A stretch of 64,000 nt of DNA from an uncultured Caulobacteraceae bacterium (lineage in GTDB: Bacteria > Pseudomonadota > Alphaproteobacteria > Caulobacterales > Caulobacteraceae), in contig CAIQJF010000083.1 of assembly GCA_903872075.1 (NCBI GenBank), positions 62,001-126,000 on the forward strand, in the 5' to 3' direction. Below the pieces are notes generated by a model, which was given only the letters and a program-made list of their open reading frames with translations, made no database searches and had not been told where the DNA came from. The translations under genes were made by a program, and so were the position numbers. This document shows, piece after piece, positions 56,072 through 64,000 of the stretch. Each line of letters begins with the position of its first letter. The first letter of the stretch is position 1.

Positions 56072-56148
56072 CAATGCAGGCCTGCGCCTGACAAACACCG
56101 TCGCCCCATCGCGGGGGGCCTCCGCGATAGCCCAAATTCGAGTCCTTG

Positions 56149-56490
56149 ATGACCTACATCGTCACCGACGCCTGCATCAAATGTAAGTACATGGACTGCG
56201 TCGAGGTTTGCCCCGTCGACTGCTTCTATGAGGGCGAAAACTTCCTGGCGATCAGCCCGGATGAGTGCATCGACTGTGGCGTCTGCGAGCCAGAATGCCC
56301 GGTTGACGCCATCAAGCCGGACACCGAGGACGAGTCGGACGGTAAGTGGCTGAAAATCAACACGGACTATGCCAAGATCTGGCCGAACATCACCCTCAAG
56401 GGTGAGCCGCCGGCCGACCGCGCGCAGTTCGACGCCGAGACCGGGAAGTTCGAAAAGTACTTCAGCCCGAAGCCGGGTCAGGGGTCCTGA
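56149..56490 (+). CDS. fdxA: Ferredoxin FdxA (7Fe-8S type)
   Basis: The 113-aa ferredoxin has two cluster motifs. C9-x2-C12-x4-C17-x3-CP with C25 is the pattern of a [3Fe-4S]/[4Fe-4S] pair. C40-x2-C43-x2-C46-x3-CP binds [4Fe-4S]. A C-terminal acidic helix region follows ([16 protein letters not shown]), as in Azotobacter-type FdI. A TTG just before is in frame, but ATG 56149 is the natural start. A strong UUCG-capped hairpin follows the stop by no gap at all. Confidence 0.95.
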   Translation: MTYIVTDACIKCKYMDCVEVCPVDCFYEGENFLAISPDECIDCGVCEPECPVDAIKPDTEDESDGKWLKINTDYAKIWPNITLKGEPPADRAQFDAETGKFEKYFSPKPGQGS

Positions 56491-56512
56491 CGGGCGCCCT
56501 TCGGGGCTCCCG
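56491..56512 (+). terminator. UUCG-capped hairpin after fdxA
   Basis: CGGGcGCCC and GGGCtCCCG form a 9-position stem with one mismatch around a TTCG loop closed by C-G, an extra-stable tetraloop. It starts at the base after the fdxA stop. No T-tract follows, so it may work as an mRNA 3' stabiliser or a weak terminator. Confidence 0.6.
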
Positions 56513-56859
56513 CAAGGGGTGTGCGGTTCGGGCTCTGTGCGGTTCCGCACACGCGAGCCTTCAAATCAACACGTTTTTATGATAGGCATTTCTATACGGC
56601 CGTCGCCGTCGTTGGATTCTTCGCCCTTGCGAGGGTCCCGGCGGCGCGATGGGGCCGCGCCGTCCATTTCCATTCTCCCGACGCGGGGCTCGCTGCGGAG
56701 CGTCACGTTCGTATGAGATTGGGAAACGCCTTCGAGGAGCCGTTCCGGGCTCCGGGGCAGGATGCTGCGCCCCGGTCGTGGCGGCGATGGGCCGCTAACC
56801 AGGATGCCGGACGGGCGGCTCCGCTCTTGCCCCGGCGCTGAAGAAGGGATGCCTTTTCG
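56513..56859. promoter_or_regulatory. carD upstream region with direct repeat and palindrome
   Basis: The 347-nt gap carries TGTGCGGTTC twice (56520-56529 and 56536-56545, 16-bp spacing). The second copy is half of a 7-2-7 palindrome TGTGCGG-TT-CCGCACA (56536-56551). An AT-rich stretch follows (56574-56597, with TTTTTATGATAGG and TCTATAC), a likely promoter zone for carD. No gene is seen in it on either strand. Confidence 0.5.
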
Positions 56860-57366
56860 ATGACAACCAAGACCGAACACGCCTTCAAGGTCGGCGACCA
56901 TGTCGTCTATCCCGCCCACGGCGTGGGCGTTGTGCTGGGTGTCGAGACCCAGGAAGTGGTGGGAACGTCGCTGGAAGTCTATGTCATCACCTTCGACCAT
57001 GAAAAGATGACTCTGCGGGTGCCGACGAAGAAGGCCCGCACCGCCGGCCTGCGCGCCCTGGCCGAGGGCAATGTGGTCTTCCAAGCCCTGACCACCTTGA
57101 AGGGCCGCGCCCGCGTGAAGCGCACCATGTGGAGCCGCCGCGCCCAGGAATATGAAGCCAAGATCAATTCCGGCGACCTGATCTCGATCGCCGAAGTCGT
57201 GCGCGACCTGCATCGTTCGGACAGCCAGCCCGAGCAGTCCTATTCCGAGCGTCAGCTCTATGAATCGGCGCTCGACCGGATGGCCCGCGAAGTCGCGGCC
57301 ATTGAGCGTATCGACCGCGATGCGGCCATCACCCTCCTGCACAAGTCGCTGCAAAAGGCGGCCTGA
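56860..57366 (+). CDS. carD: CarD/CdnL family RNA polymerase-binding regulator
   Basis: The 168-aa protein has an N-terminal RNA polymerase-interacting domain (KVGDHVVYPAHGVGVVLGVETQEV, about residues 10-33, continuing to 70). The C-terminal helical DNA-binding domain includes MWSRRAQEYEAKINSGD with the conserved Trp, and LISIAEVVRDLHR. CdnL stabilises open promoter complexes, favouring housekeeping genes such as rRNA. GAAGGG lies 11 nt before ATG 56860. fdxA-carD linkage is common in alphaproteobacteria. Confidence 0.95.
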   Translation: MTTKTEHAFKVGDHVVYPAHGVGVVLGVETQEVVGTSLEVYVITFDHEKMTLRVPTKKARTAGLRALAEGNVVFQALTTLKGRARVKRTMWSRRAQEYEAKINSGDLISIAEVVRDLHRSDSQPEQSYSERQLYESALDRMAREVAAIERIDRDAAITLLHKSLQKAA

Positions 57367-57370
57367 TACC

Positions 57371-57408
57371 GCCCGCGGCCGCTCTCGCGCATCGCGCGGG
57401 GGGCGGGC
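57371..57408. terminator. Hairpin between convergent carD and dctA
   Basis: GCCCGC (57371-57376) can pair with GCGGGC (57403-57408), enclosing a small CGCG-cat-CGCG stem. It lies between two convergent stops and lacks a T-tract. Confidence 0.35.
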
Positions 57409-57412
57409 CCAG

Positions 57413-58693
57413 TCAGCCCTCCAGGGCGGGGGCTCCCGGTCCTCGCCGGAGTTCCCGCGCCAGGGTTTCCCGATCGAGCACCCCTTCCCAGCGCGCGATC
57501 ACCAGGGTTCCGACGCCGTTGCCGACCATGTTGGTCAGGGCGCGGCAGGTGCTGAGGAAGCGGTCGACCCCCAGGATGAGCGCCATGGCGCCGATCGGAA
57601 TGGTCCCTACCGCGCCCAGCGTCATGGCCAGGGTGATGAAGCCCGCGCCGGTGACGCCGGCCGCGCCCTTCGACGTCAGCATGGCCACCAGGACGATGGT
57701 CAGTTCCTGAGTAAGGGTCAAAGGCGTGTTCGTGGCCTGCGCCAGGAACAGCGTGGCCAGGGTGATGTAGATATTGGTGCCGTCCAGATTGAACGAATAG
57801 CCGGCCGGGGTGACCAGCCCTACCACGGCGTTGGGCGCGCCGAGCCGTTCCAGTTTCTGCATCAGCTGCGGCAGCACCGCCTCGGACGCCGAGGCGCCCA
57901 GGCAGATCAGGAGTTCCTCGCGAATGTAGAGCAGGAATCGCCACAGCGAGAATCCCGCCACCCAGGCGATGGCGCCCAGGACCACGGCGACGAACCCTGC
58001 GCTGGTGAGATAGACCGCCGCGGTCAGCACCGCGAGCTTAGCGAGGGAGGCGACGCCGTATTGGCCGAGGGTAAAGGCCATGGCGCCGAAGGCGCCGATC
58101 GGCGCGGCGCGGACCACGATCCGGATAATGGCGAAGAACAGCTCCCCCACGGTCTCCAGCCCCTTGATCAAGCCGGCTCCCTTGCCCGTGCGGTTCAGCG
58201 CCGCCAGGCCGAAGCCGGCGAGGATTGCCAGCAGCAGCACCTGCAGGAGATCGCCGCCTGCGAAGGCCGAGACGACGGTGTCGGGGATGATGTGCAGCAG
58301 GGTATCGGGAACCGAGGCCATCTTGTGGGCCTGGGCGACATAGGTCGACACCGCGCCGGGATCGAGGGTGGAGACAGCGATGTTGAAGCCTGCGCCGGGC
58401 TTGAAGACCAGACCCACGACCAGGCCGATGATCAGGGCGACGGTGGAGACCGCCTCGAAATAGATCAGCGCCCGGCCGCCGACGCGGCCCACGCTTCTGA
58501 GGTCGCTGACCTTGGCGATCCCGCCGGCCACGGTGCAGAACACGATCGGCGCGATCAGCATCTTGATCAGCTTCACGAAACCATCGCCCAGCGGTTTCAA
58601 CGCCACGCCCAGATGCGGCCAAAGCAGGCCGACGACCACGCCCAGCACGATGGCGATCAGCACCTGGCCAAACAGCGACTTCACAAAACCCAT
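57413..58693 (-). CDS. dctA: Dicarboxylate:cation symporter (DAACS family, DctA-like)
   Basis: The 426-aa transporter has about eight hydrophobic helices and two re-entrant loops. Marks are [16 protein letters not shown] near residue 45, the serine-rich hairpin region [34 protein letters not shown] and [16 protein letters not shown]. It imports C4-dicarboxylates or acidic amino acids with H+ or Na+. The ATG start fits the family. It converges on carD. Confidence 0.9.
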   Translation of the reverse strand: MGFVKSLFGQVLIAIVLGVVVGLLWPHLGVALKPLGDGFVKLIKMLIAPIVFCTVAGGIAKVSDLRSVGRVGGRALIYFEAVSTVALIIGLVVGLVFKPGAGFNIAVSTLDPGAVSTYVAQAHKMASVPDTLLHIIPDTVVSAFAGGDLLQVLLLAILAGFGLAALNRTGKGAGLIKGLETVGELFFAIIRIVVRAAPIGAFGAMAFTLGQYGVASLAKLAVLTAAVYLTSAGFVAVVLGAIAWVAGFSLWRFLLYIREELLICLGASASEAVLPQLMQKLERLGAPNAVVGLVTPAGYSFNLDGTNIYITLATLFLAQATNTPLTLTQELTIVLVAMLTSKGAAGVTGAGFITLAMTLGAVGTIPIGAMALILGVDRFLSTCRALTNMVGNGVGTLVIARWEGVLDRETLARELRRGPGAPALEG

Positions 58694-58858
58694 GGCCGAT
58701 CCCCAACCCGCGCCCGCCGCCGCGCCATCTCAGCGCGGGCATACGTCGCGCCGCCCTGTGAGGCCAGAGCAAGACGGCCATCGCGCCTTGCCGTTGTCTA
58801 CCGGGGCGGGTTCCGCGCCGTTGCCCCCGGGGCCGTGCAACCGTATTAAGCGGTCAAC

Positions 58859-58935
58859 GTCTCGTTAGCTCAGCAGGATAGAGCACCGGTTTCCTAAACC
58901 GGGGGTCAGAGGTTCGAGTCCTCTACGAGACGCCA
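58859..58935 (+). tRNA. tRNA-Arg (anticodon CCT)
   Basis: A 77-nt cloverleaf with encoded CCA. Acceptor GTCTCGT pairs with ACGAGAC, discriminator G. The anticodon stem CCGGT/ACCGG holds loop TTCCTAA, so anticodon CCT reads AGG. The T-arm GAGG-TTCGAGT-CCTC is standard. It marks the boundary to the accessory-looking right end. Confidence 0.96.
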
Positions 58936-58981
58936 CGAATCTCTCCCAAGGTGGCTCGATCCTCGCCGCACGATCAGACAG

Positions 58982-59965
58982 CTAGGGCGCTGCGGCCGGG
59001 GGCGCCGTTTTCGCGAGATAGAGCGCGAAGAGGCCGTCCTCATCAGTCCATTCCGCCAAGGGGCTCCAGCCGCCCGCCCGCAGGAGGAGGCGAGCGTCGC
59101 GTGGCCCATATTTGTGACTGTTCTCAGTGTGGATCGTTTCGCCTTCAGCCATGGAGAACATATGGCCGGCGATCTCGAAGCGAACATCGCGCCTGGCTTC
59201 GAGGTGCATCTCGATACGCGTTTCCGCCTCGTTCCACCGCGCGACATGACGAAAGGCGTCGACTGGAGCGGTCCCGCCAAGCTCCCGATTGATGCGGCGG
59301 AGCAGATTGAGGTTGAACTCCGCTGTCACACCCTGCGCGTCGTCATAGGCCGCCACCAACAGGCCGACGTCCTTGATCCGGTCGATTCCGATCAGCAGCA
59401 TGCCGTCTTCGCCCAGAGTGCGACCGAAAGCCCGAAGCAAGTCCACAGCCGCGCCGATCGCCAGATTCCCGATGGTCGACCCTGCAAAGAACCCAAGCCG
59501 CCGGCCCGCCGCCGCCGCCGCCGGCAGCACAACCGGCCGCGTGAAGTCTCCTTCGACGGGATGAATGGCCATGAGGGGGAACGCGGTGGCCAGCTTCGCG
59601 GCGGATGTACGGAGGAATTCGCCGCTAATGTCGACGGGCACATAGGCCGCGGGCTTGATGGCCGAAAGTAGCGTCGGCGTCTTGACGGACGAACCGGACC
59701 CGAACTCCACAACCGTCCGCACACCGCCGACGCAAACCGCGATGGCTGGCGCGTGGGCCTGCAAAATCGCGCGTTCTGTCCTGGTCGGATAGTATTCCGG
59801 CAGCCGCGTGATGTCCTCAAACAGCCTGGAGCCGCGCTCATCGTAGAGCCAACGCGCGGGGATGGCGCGCGGTCGAGACGCCAGGCCGTCGAGAACGTCG
59901 GCTCGGAAGGCGGCATCGATCAAATCCGGTTTGAGAGGGCGTTCAGCCGCATCCAGGAGCAACAT
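58982..59965 (-). CDS. egtD: L-histidine N-alpha-methyltransferase EgtD
   Basis: EgtD trimethylates histidine to hercynine, the first step of ergothioneine synthesis. The 327-aa enzyme has the substrate region DITRLPEYYPTRTERAIL near residues 50-67 and the SAM loop VEFGSGSSVKTPTLL. VPVDISGEFL, GSTIGNL, and the C-terminal SHKYGPRDARLL and LFALYLA are also typical. ATG 59965 has GAAGGA 8 nt ahead; a TTG 6 nt earlier is too close to it. It is downstream of egtB across a 132-nt AT-rich gap. Confidence 0.95.
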   Translation of the reverse strand: MLLLDAAERPLKPDLIDAAFRADVLDGLASRPRAIPARWLYDERGSRLFEDITRLPEYYPTRTERAILQAHAPAIAVCVGGVRTVVEFGSGSSVKTPTLLSAIKPAAYVPVDISGEFLRTSAAKLATAFPLMAIHPVEGDFTRPVVLPAAAAAGRRLGFFAGSTIGNLAIGAAVDLLRAFGRTLGEDGMLLIGIDRIKDVGLLVAAYDDAQGVTAEFNLNLLRRINRELGGTAPVDAFRHVARWNEAETRIEMHLEARRDVRFEIAGHMFSMAEGETIHTENSHKYGPRDARLLLRAGGWSPLAEWTDEDGLFALYLAKTAPPAAAP

Positions 59966-60097
59966 GTTCAATATCCTTCGCCGAACTAACGGTCAAATTG
60001 TAATAATGTTCCGGATGAAAACCTGTATATTGCACTAAGCGTCGGAATATCGATCCCTAGATCCACAAATTATTCCAAATACACAGTGTTGAAATCG

Positions 60098-61387
60098 CTA
60101 TTTATCTCTGATGTGGTCGCGGGCCAAACGCAAGCCCGCAAACATCCACCGCTGGTGCGGAGGAAAAAAATTCCGATACGAGGGTCGGCTATGGCCCGCC
60201 GGCGTCGCGCAGGCGGACCCCTTGAGGACCATCTGACCGACCATGAATTTGCCGTTGTACTCGCCAATCGCGCCGGCTGGGGGGGAGAAGCCGGGATAGG
60301 GCAGGTAGGCGCTCGCCGACCACTGCCATACCGCCCCGAACAACTGGTCGAACTCCGCGGGCCGGGTGGCGGCGGCGTGTTCCCATTCCGCCTCGGTGGG
60401 TAGTCGCCGCCCGGCCCAGGCGGCGAACGCGGCCGCCTCGAGAAAGCTGAGATGAACGACCGGGGCGTCGGGGTCGATCGGCGTGAGCCCGGCGAGACTC
60501 ATGGCCTGCCAGCCTCTGGCGTCGCGTTCCCAGTACAGCGGGGCTTGCCATCCCCGCGCCTGCACCCGCGCCCAGCCATCCGAAAGCCAGAACTCCGGGC
60601 GGCGATAGCCTCCGTCGTCCATGAAGGCCAACCAGTCGCCATTCGTGACCAGTCGCCTGGCCAGACGGTACGGCTGGAGCAGGACGTCGTGCCGCGGCGA
60701 CTCGTTGTCGAAAGCGAAGCGCCGAGGGTCCGCGCCGATGGCCACGATGCCTCCGGCAAGTTCGACGTAGTCCGGGCCGCCCGGGACCGGGCCCTGAGGC
60801 CAGGCCGGCCGCAGGTTGTCCCGTAAGCCGTCAGGGGCGGCATAGGCCGGCTTGAGCGGCGAGGCGGCGAACAGGCTGAGAACATCCATCAGGATCAGTT
60901 CCTGATGCTGTTCCTCATGGGCCAAGCCCAGCGCGATCAGATCGCGAGCGGGTCGATCAAGCGGCGCGGCGAGCAGGCGGCCCATGGCGGCGTCGACGTG
61001 GGCCCGATAGGCCAGCACCTCGTCAAGCGATGGTCGGGTCAGCAGACCGCGCGCCTCTCTCGGCGTCCGTGGCCCGACCGCCTCATAGTAGGAGTTGAAG
61101 AGGTAGACGTAGGCGGGATTGAAGATTGCGTAGCCCGGAAGCTCGGGGATGAGCAGGAGGGTCTCGAAGAACCAGGTGACGTGGGCGAGGTGCCATTTGA
61201 CCGGGCTCGCGTCGGGCATGGACTGGACCTGCTGGTCCTCCGGCGACAGGGGCTCGGCGAGAGCCAGGCTCGCTGCCCGGACGGCCCGATAGCGCGCTTC
61301 CAGCGCCTGATCGGATGGCCTGTCGCTATCGACTGTTGAGGGGTCGGCCTCGCCGAGAACGGCAAGACGCGTGTCCGAGCTTGGCAT
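60098..61387 (-). CDS. egtB: Ergothioneine biosynthesis sulfoxide synthase EgtB
   Basis: EgtB joins hercynine to a thiol donor (gamma-Glu-Cys or cysteine) with O2. The 429-aa protein has a DinB-like N-terminal domain: His66 in WHLAHVTWFFE and the iron-site H157-x3-H161-x-E163. The formylglycine-enzyme-like C-terminal domain has RLPTEAEWEHAA, FMVGQMVLKGSACATP, YRNFFPPHQRWMFAGLRLARD. No egtC or egtE is visible, so the route may use cysteine directly or genes elsewhere. The 132-nt gap to egtD is markedly AT-rich. Upstream dyads may regulate it. Confidence 0.94.
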   Translation of the reverse strand: MPSSDTRLAVLGEADPSTVDSDRPSDQALEARYRAVRAASLALAEPLSPEDQQVQSMPDASPVKWHLAHVTWFFETLLLIPELPGYAIFNPAYVYLFNSYYEAVGPRTPREARGLLTRPSLDEVLAYRAHVDAAMGRLLAAPLDRPARDLIALGLAHEEQHQELILMDVLSLFAASPLKPAYAAPDGLRDNLRPAWPQGPVPGGPDYVELAGGIVAIGADPRRFAFDNESPRHDVLLQPYRLARRLVTNGDWLAFMDDGGYRRPEFWLSDGWARVQARGWQAPLYWERDARGWQAMSLAGLTPIDPDAPVVHLSFLEAAAFAAWAGRRLPTEAEWEHAAATRPAEFDQLFGAVWQWSASAYLPYPGFSPPAGAIGEYNGKFMVGQMVLKGSACATPAGHSRPSYRNFFPPHQRWMFAGLRLARDHIRDK

Positions 61388-61502
61388 CACGAGGTTCCCA
61401 ACAAGCCGAAGCGAAAACCGAGCGGAAATTCACACTCGGCGTGTGGTCCAGTCCCTAAGTGTCCACAAGCTCGAAAGCGGCACACCAGAAATATTGTAAA
61501 CG

Positions 61503-61527
61503 AGATCAATTCCTCGTGATCTATCAC
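61503..61527. promoter_or_regulatory. Overlapping dyads upstream of egtB
   Basis: AGATCA (61503-61508) and TGATCT (61517-61522) form a 6-8-6 inverted repeat. The second arm overlaps GTGAT-CT-ATCAC (61516-61527), a 5-2-5 palindrome. They lie 116-140 nt upstream of egtB in AT-rich DNA that also holds ATATTGTAAAC and ACTAATTTATTG stretches. Candidate operator; the protein is unknown. Confidence 0.4.
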
Positions 61528-61640
61528 ACTAATTTATTGCCGACACCAAAGTCTTATTGAGACCTCAGTCCAGCATCAAGCCGCAGGACGCCCGGAGCAC
61601 GACGCGAGGTGCAAGGCGACCGCCACCTCTCGCCAGGGGG

Positions 61641-61961
61641 GCTTCTCATCGATTGCACCAAGCTATCGGCCGCAATCGCGCACTCGATGTTCTGTTGATC
61701 TCGGACAATATCCGCGCCGCGCAGGCCGACGCCTACGGCCAGGTGAACCGCGCCCTGCCGGACGCCGAGTTGGACACCTTTGTGGACGTATTGGCGACGC
61801 GCATCTCCGGGTTCGGCACGCGGGCGCTCGGCCAGACGAAGCGCCTGGCGAGCACCAGCCTGCCGGCGCCTGGAGATCGACAACCGCGCGCGGCTATGGC
61901 GATGATCTGGCGGGCTGTATGGGAGTCCCCTGGCGGGCGACCGGCCGGGACGTCCGGCTGA
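61641..61961 (+). pseudogene. Enoyl-CoA hydratase C-terminal remnant
   Basis: The frame HRLHQAIGRNRALDVLLISD, then AYGQVNRALPDAELDTFVDV and FGTRALGQTKRLAS matches the C-terminal third of enoyl-CoA hydratase/isomerase proteins. The N-terminal half with the oxyanion-hole glycine loops is absent, and the segment after LPAPGD appears shortened before MIWRAVWESPG. The upstream part of the open frame (from 61557) has no similarity I can see. It is therefore a decayed fragment, probably left by a past insertion or deletion beside the egt genes. The rest of the 589-nt egtB-msrA gap holds only dyads and AT-rich DNA. Confidence 0.6.
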
Positions 61962-61976
61962 GTGAAGGAGCACACG

Positions 61977-62492
61977 ATGGCGACGGCAACTGAGACCGCG
62001 ATCCTCGCGGGTGGCTGCTTCTGGGGCGTGCAGGACTTGCTGCGCCGTTATCCGGGCGTGCTGAAAACCCGCGTCGGCTATACCGGTGGCGATGTCGCCA
62101 ACGCGACCTATCGCAACCATCGCGGCCACGCCGAAGCGATCGAGATTGTCTTCGATCCGGACCTGATAAGCTTCCGACGCGTGCTGGAGTTCTTCTTCCA
62201 GATCCACGATCCTACGACCCTGAACCGCCAGGGCAATGACCAGGGCGACAGCTATCGCTCGGCGATCTTCTACACAGACGAGGCGCAGAAGCGCGTCGCG
62301 CTGGACACGATCGCCGATGTGGACGCTTCCGGCCTGTGGCCCGGCAAGGTGGTGACCGAGGTAACGCCGGCCGGCGCATTCTGGGAAGCGGAGCCGGAGC
62401 ACCAGGACTATCTGGAGCGGATCCCCTACGGCTATACCTGCCACTTCATTCGGCCCAACTGGAAGCTCCCGGTCCGCGCGACCGCCCGGTAG
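61977..62492 (+). CDS. msrA: Peptide-methionine (S)-S-oxide reductase MsrA
   Basis: MsrA repairs oxidised methionine. The 171-aa protein has catalytic Cys14 in [39 protein letters not shown], and the substrate-site [13 protein letters not shown]. No secretion signal is seen, so it is cytoplasmic. The frame opens at GTG 61962, but ATG 61977 has AAGGAG 6 nt ahead. It is 13 nt upstream of the multicopper oxidase gene, so the two share an operon. Confidence 0.95.
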   Translation: MATATETAILAGGCFWGVQDLLRRYPGVLKTRVGYTGGDVANATYRNHRGHAEAIEIVFDPDLISFRRVLEFFFQIHDPTTLNRQGNDQGDSYRSAIFYTDEAQKRVALDTIADVDASGLWPGKVVTEVTPAGAFWEAEPEHQDYLERIPYGYTCHFIRPNWKLPVRATAR

Positions 62493-62505
62493 CCGGAGGC
62501 TCATC

Positions 62506-63963
62506 ATGGCCCTGGATCGCAGGGACGTCTTGCGGCTGGGCGCCTCGTCTGCGCTGATCGCCACGTCGTCGTGGGCGGCGGGGCAGGCGGCGCACACGGG
62601 ACCGGCTGACTACAGTCTGCGTATCCGCAACGGTCTTGTGGAGTTGGCGCCCGACAAGATCGTTTCCGCCATCACCTACAACGGCCAGTTCCCCGGCCCC
62701 CTGCTGCGCTTCAAACAGGGCCGACGGGTCGTGATCGACATCCGCAACGACACCGACGCGCCGGAGCAGTTGCACTGGCACGGCTTGAGGTTGCCGGTGG
62801 ACGTGGATGGGGCGGCGGAGGAGGGAACGCCCTACATTCCCGCGCACGGATCCCGGCGCATCGCCTTCACACCGACCGAGCCCGGCCTGCGCTTCTATCA
62901 CACCCATCTGCGGGCCGGCGCCGACCTCACCCGCGGCCAGTACGGCGGCGAGGTGGGGCCGGTCTATGTGGAGCCACGTGATGATCCCGGCCACTATGAT
63001 CGCGAGGTCTTCCTGACGCTCAAGGAGTTCGCGCCGTCACTTAGCCGCGGCGGCGACATGGACATGGACTTTCTCGCCGGAGCCATGGACCCGGCGCTGA
63101 AGGCGACCGGCGAGGCGACGATGAACGCCTCCCTGGCCGCCGGCGCGCCACATGGGTTCGAGGTCGGCTACGACCTGTTCGCGATCAATGGCCGGATGCT
63201 GGGCCATGGCGAACCGATCCGGGTTAAGGTCGGCGAGCGGGTTCTGTTCCATGTGCTCAACGGCAGCGCCACGGAGATCCGCAGCCTGGCCCTTCCGGGG
63301 CATGTGTTCCGGGTCTTGGCGCTCGACGGAAATCCGGTTCCCACGCCCGCCGAGGTTCCGGTCCTGTGGCTGGGCACGGCCGAGCGGGTTTCGGCCGTCG
63401 TTGAGATGACCCGGCCGGGCGTCTGGGTGATGGGCGATCTGGCCGATGACGACCGGCGCCGGGGCATGGGCGTTGTGGTGGAATATGCCGGCCAGACCGG
63501 CGAGCCGCAATGGACGGCGCCGCCCAAGCGCCTCTGGGACTATGCCGAGTTCGGCGCGCGCGGCGGTCAGGCCGCTCCGGCGCCCCACGAGGTCATCGAT
63601 CTGACCTTCGCCAAGCGAAATGCCGCGTCGGACGGCTTCAACCAGTGGACGATCAACGGTCAGGCCTTCGACGACATGGCCATGGGCCCCATGTTCCACC
63701 TGCGTGAGGGGCGCCGCTACCGTCTGAGGCTGCGCAACGCCAGCGACGACATCCATCCGGTTCACCTGCACCGACACAGCTTCGCCCTGACGCACATCGG
63801 CGGTCGTGCGACCTCGGGGGTGATGAAGGATGTGGTGATGCTGGGCGGCTATCAGTCGGCGGAGGTGGATTTCCTGGCCGACAATCCCGGACTCACGCTC
63901 TTCCATTGCCACCAACAGTCGCACATGGACTTCGGTTTCATGGCGCTTTTCGACTATGTCTGA
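62506..63963 (+). CDS. Tat-exported multicopper oxidase
   Basis: The 485-aa protein starts MALDRRDVLRLGASSAL, a twin-arginine signal, with cleavage near WAAGQA. Three cupredoxin domains follow. Copper ligands are visible: H90-W-H92 (HWHG), FYHTHLR near residue 128, HPVHLHRHSF near 420-429, and the T1/T2/T3 cluster H467-C468-H469-x3-H473 in FHCHQQSHMDFGFM. The T1 axial position is Met (HMDFGFM). A short MDMDFLAGAMD stretch is Met-containing but not a long Met-rich insert. Likely a periplasmic cuprous or phenol oxidase. It follows msrA by 13 nt. Confidence 0.93.
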   Translation: MALDRRDVLRLGASSALIATSSWAAGQAAHTGPADYSLRIRNGLVELAPDKIVSAITYNGQFPGPLLRFKQGRRVVIDIRNDTDAPEQLHWHGLRLPVDVDGAAEEGTPYIPAHGSRRIAFTPTEPGLRFYHTHLRAGADLTRGQYGGEVGPVYVEPRDDPGHYDREVFLTLKEFAPSLSRGGDMDMDFLAGAMDPALKATGEATMNASLAAGAPHGFEVGYDLFAINGRMLGHGEPIRVKVGERVLFHVLNGSATEIRSLALPGHVFRVLALDGNPVPTPAEVPVLWLGTAERVSAVVEMTRPGVWVMGDLADDDRRRGMGVVVEYAGQTGEPQWTAPPKRLWDYAEFGARGGQAAPAPHEVIDLTFAKRNAASDGFNQWTINGQAFDDMAMGPMFHLREGRRYRLRLRNASDDIHPVHLHRHSFALTHIGGRATSGVMKDVVMLGGYQSAEVDFLADNPGLTLFHCHQQSHMDFGFMALFDYV

Positions 63964-63970
63964 GCTGCTG

Positions 63971-64000
63971 CGTTCCGGCCCTTGACGCGGCCCGGGAACG
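63971..64000 (+). terminator. Hairpin after the multicopper oxidase, cut by window end
   Basis: CGTTCC-GG (63971-63978) pairs with CC-g-GGAACG (63992-64000) with one bulge. It starts 7 nt after the stop. Any T-tract would lie outside the window. Confidence 0.45.

Noticed and set aside
57260-58849. 529-aa plus-strand open frame opposite dctA
   Set aside because: Gln/Asp/Gly-rich shadow; DctA motifs lie on the minus strand.
59966-60097. Possible small gene in the egtD-egtB gap
   Set aside because: AT-rich with frequent stops in all frames; only a loose GGAATA/TATTCC inverted repeat with a long spacer.

Overview
The window is very GC-rich DNA (about two-thirds G+C by eye), tightly packed with overlapping genes that often start with GTG or TTG. 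Its gene set points to an alphaproteobacterium. Markers include CarD/CdnL next to FdxA, ZapA followed by 6S RNA and 5-formyl-THF cyclo-ligase, dapF-SDR-signal peptidase-mtaB-ftsY-ispZ, CobT, an SUV3-like helicase and an EnvZ/OmpR-type pair. Caulobacteraceae (Phenylobacterium/Caulobacter-like) is my best guess. That placement is inference from gene content and order, not from a marker-tree comparison.

Layout. Positions 1-3664 hold the 3' end of a lasso-peptide-type maturation locus (asparagine-synthase-related cyclase, cut by the window edge, and a B2 cysteine protease). It runs straight into gmd and fcl (GDP-mannose to GDP-L-fucose). Positions 3649-12048 are a minus-strand housekeeping block: MFS/GFA, pth, rplY, prs with a coupled secreted protein, GtrA, and lgt-midA-pgeF. 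Positions 12162-15072 carry UbiK-like, YbjN, proC, a TetR-like and a VC0807-like gene. Positions 15076-18480 hold a two-component pair, ilvE and a DUF4870 protein. Positions 18510-19717 form a pterin operon (26-aa membrane microprotein, FolM-type reductase, FolB). Positions 19928-25501 hold ALDH, a P-loop kinase-like protein, a Tat-exported M3 peptidase and a cytochrome b561-YceI fusion. Positions 25609-27156 are a PadR/HAAS module with an obvious palindromic operator.

Positions 27165-35104 form a long plus-strand run: murI, SRPBCC, oxyR-dapF-SDR, a signal-peptidase-I-like protein lacking the catalytic lysine, then mtaB-ftsY-ispZ. Positions 35111-42332 contain a MarR protein with a histone-H1-like tail, APH-type kinase, nitroreductase, mtgA, a double TonB-C protein, a 2OG oxygenase and a two-subunit CoA transferase. 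Positions 42379-45714 are gap-pgk-fba. Positions 45898-48210 are DUF4164, zapA, 6S RNA, 5-FCL and a YmdB-like phosphoesterase. Positions 48223-58693 hold a quintet-repeat protein, yebC, cobT-lldD-like, rpmB, the helicase, an S4 protein, fdxA, carD and dctA.

The right end (58859-64000) looks accessory: tRNA-Arg(CCT), egtB-egtD (ergothioneine), AT-rich intergenic DNA with dyads, an enoyl-CoA hydratase remnant, then msrA and a Tat-exported multicopper oxidase. Together these suggest a redox/copper-stress island beside a tRNA. No CRISPR array, rRNA or insertion sequence was seen. The least-described items are the lasso-type/fucose junction, the 26-aa microprotein, the Lys-less signal peptidase relative, the quintet-repeat protein and the H1-tailed MarR.
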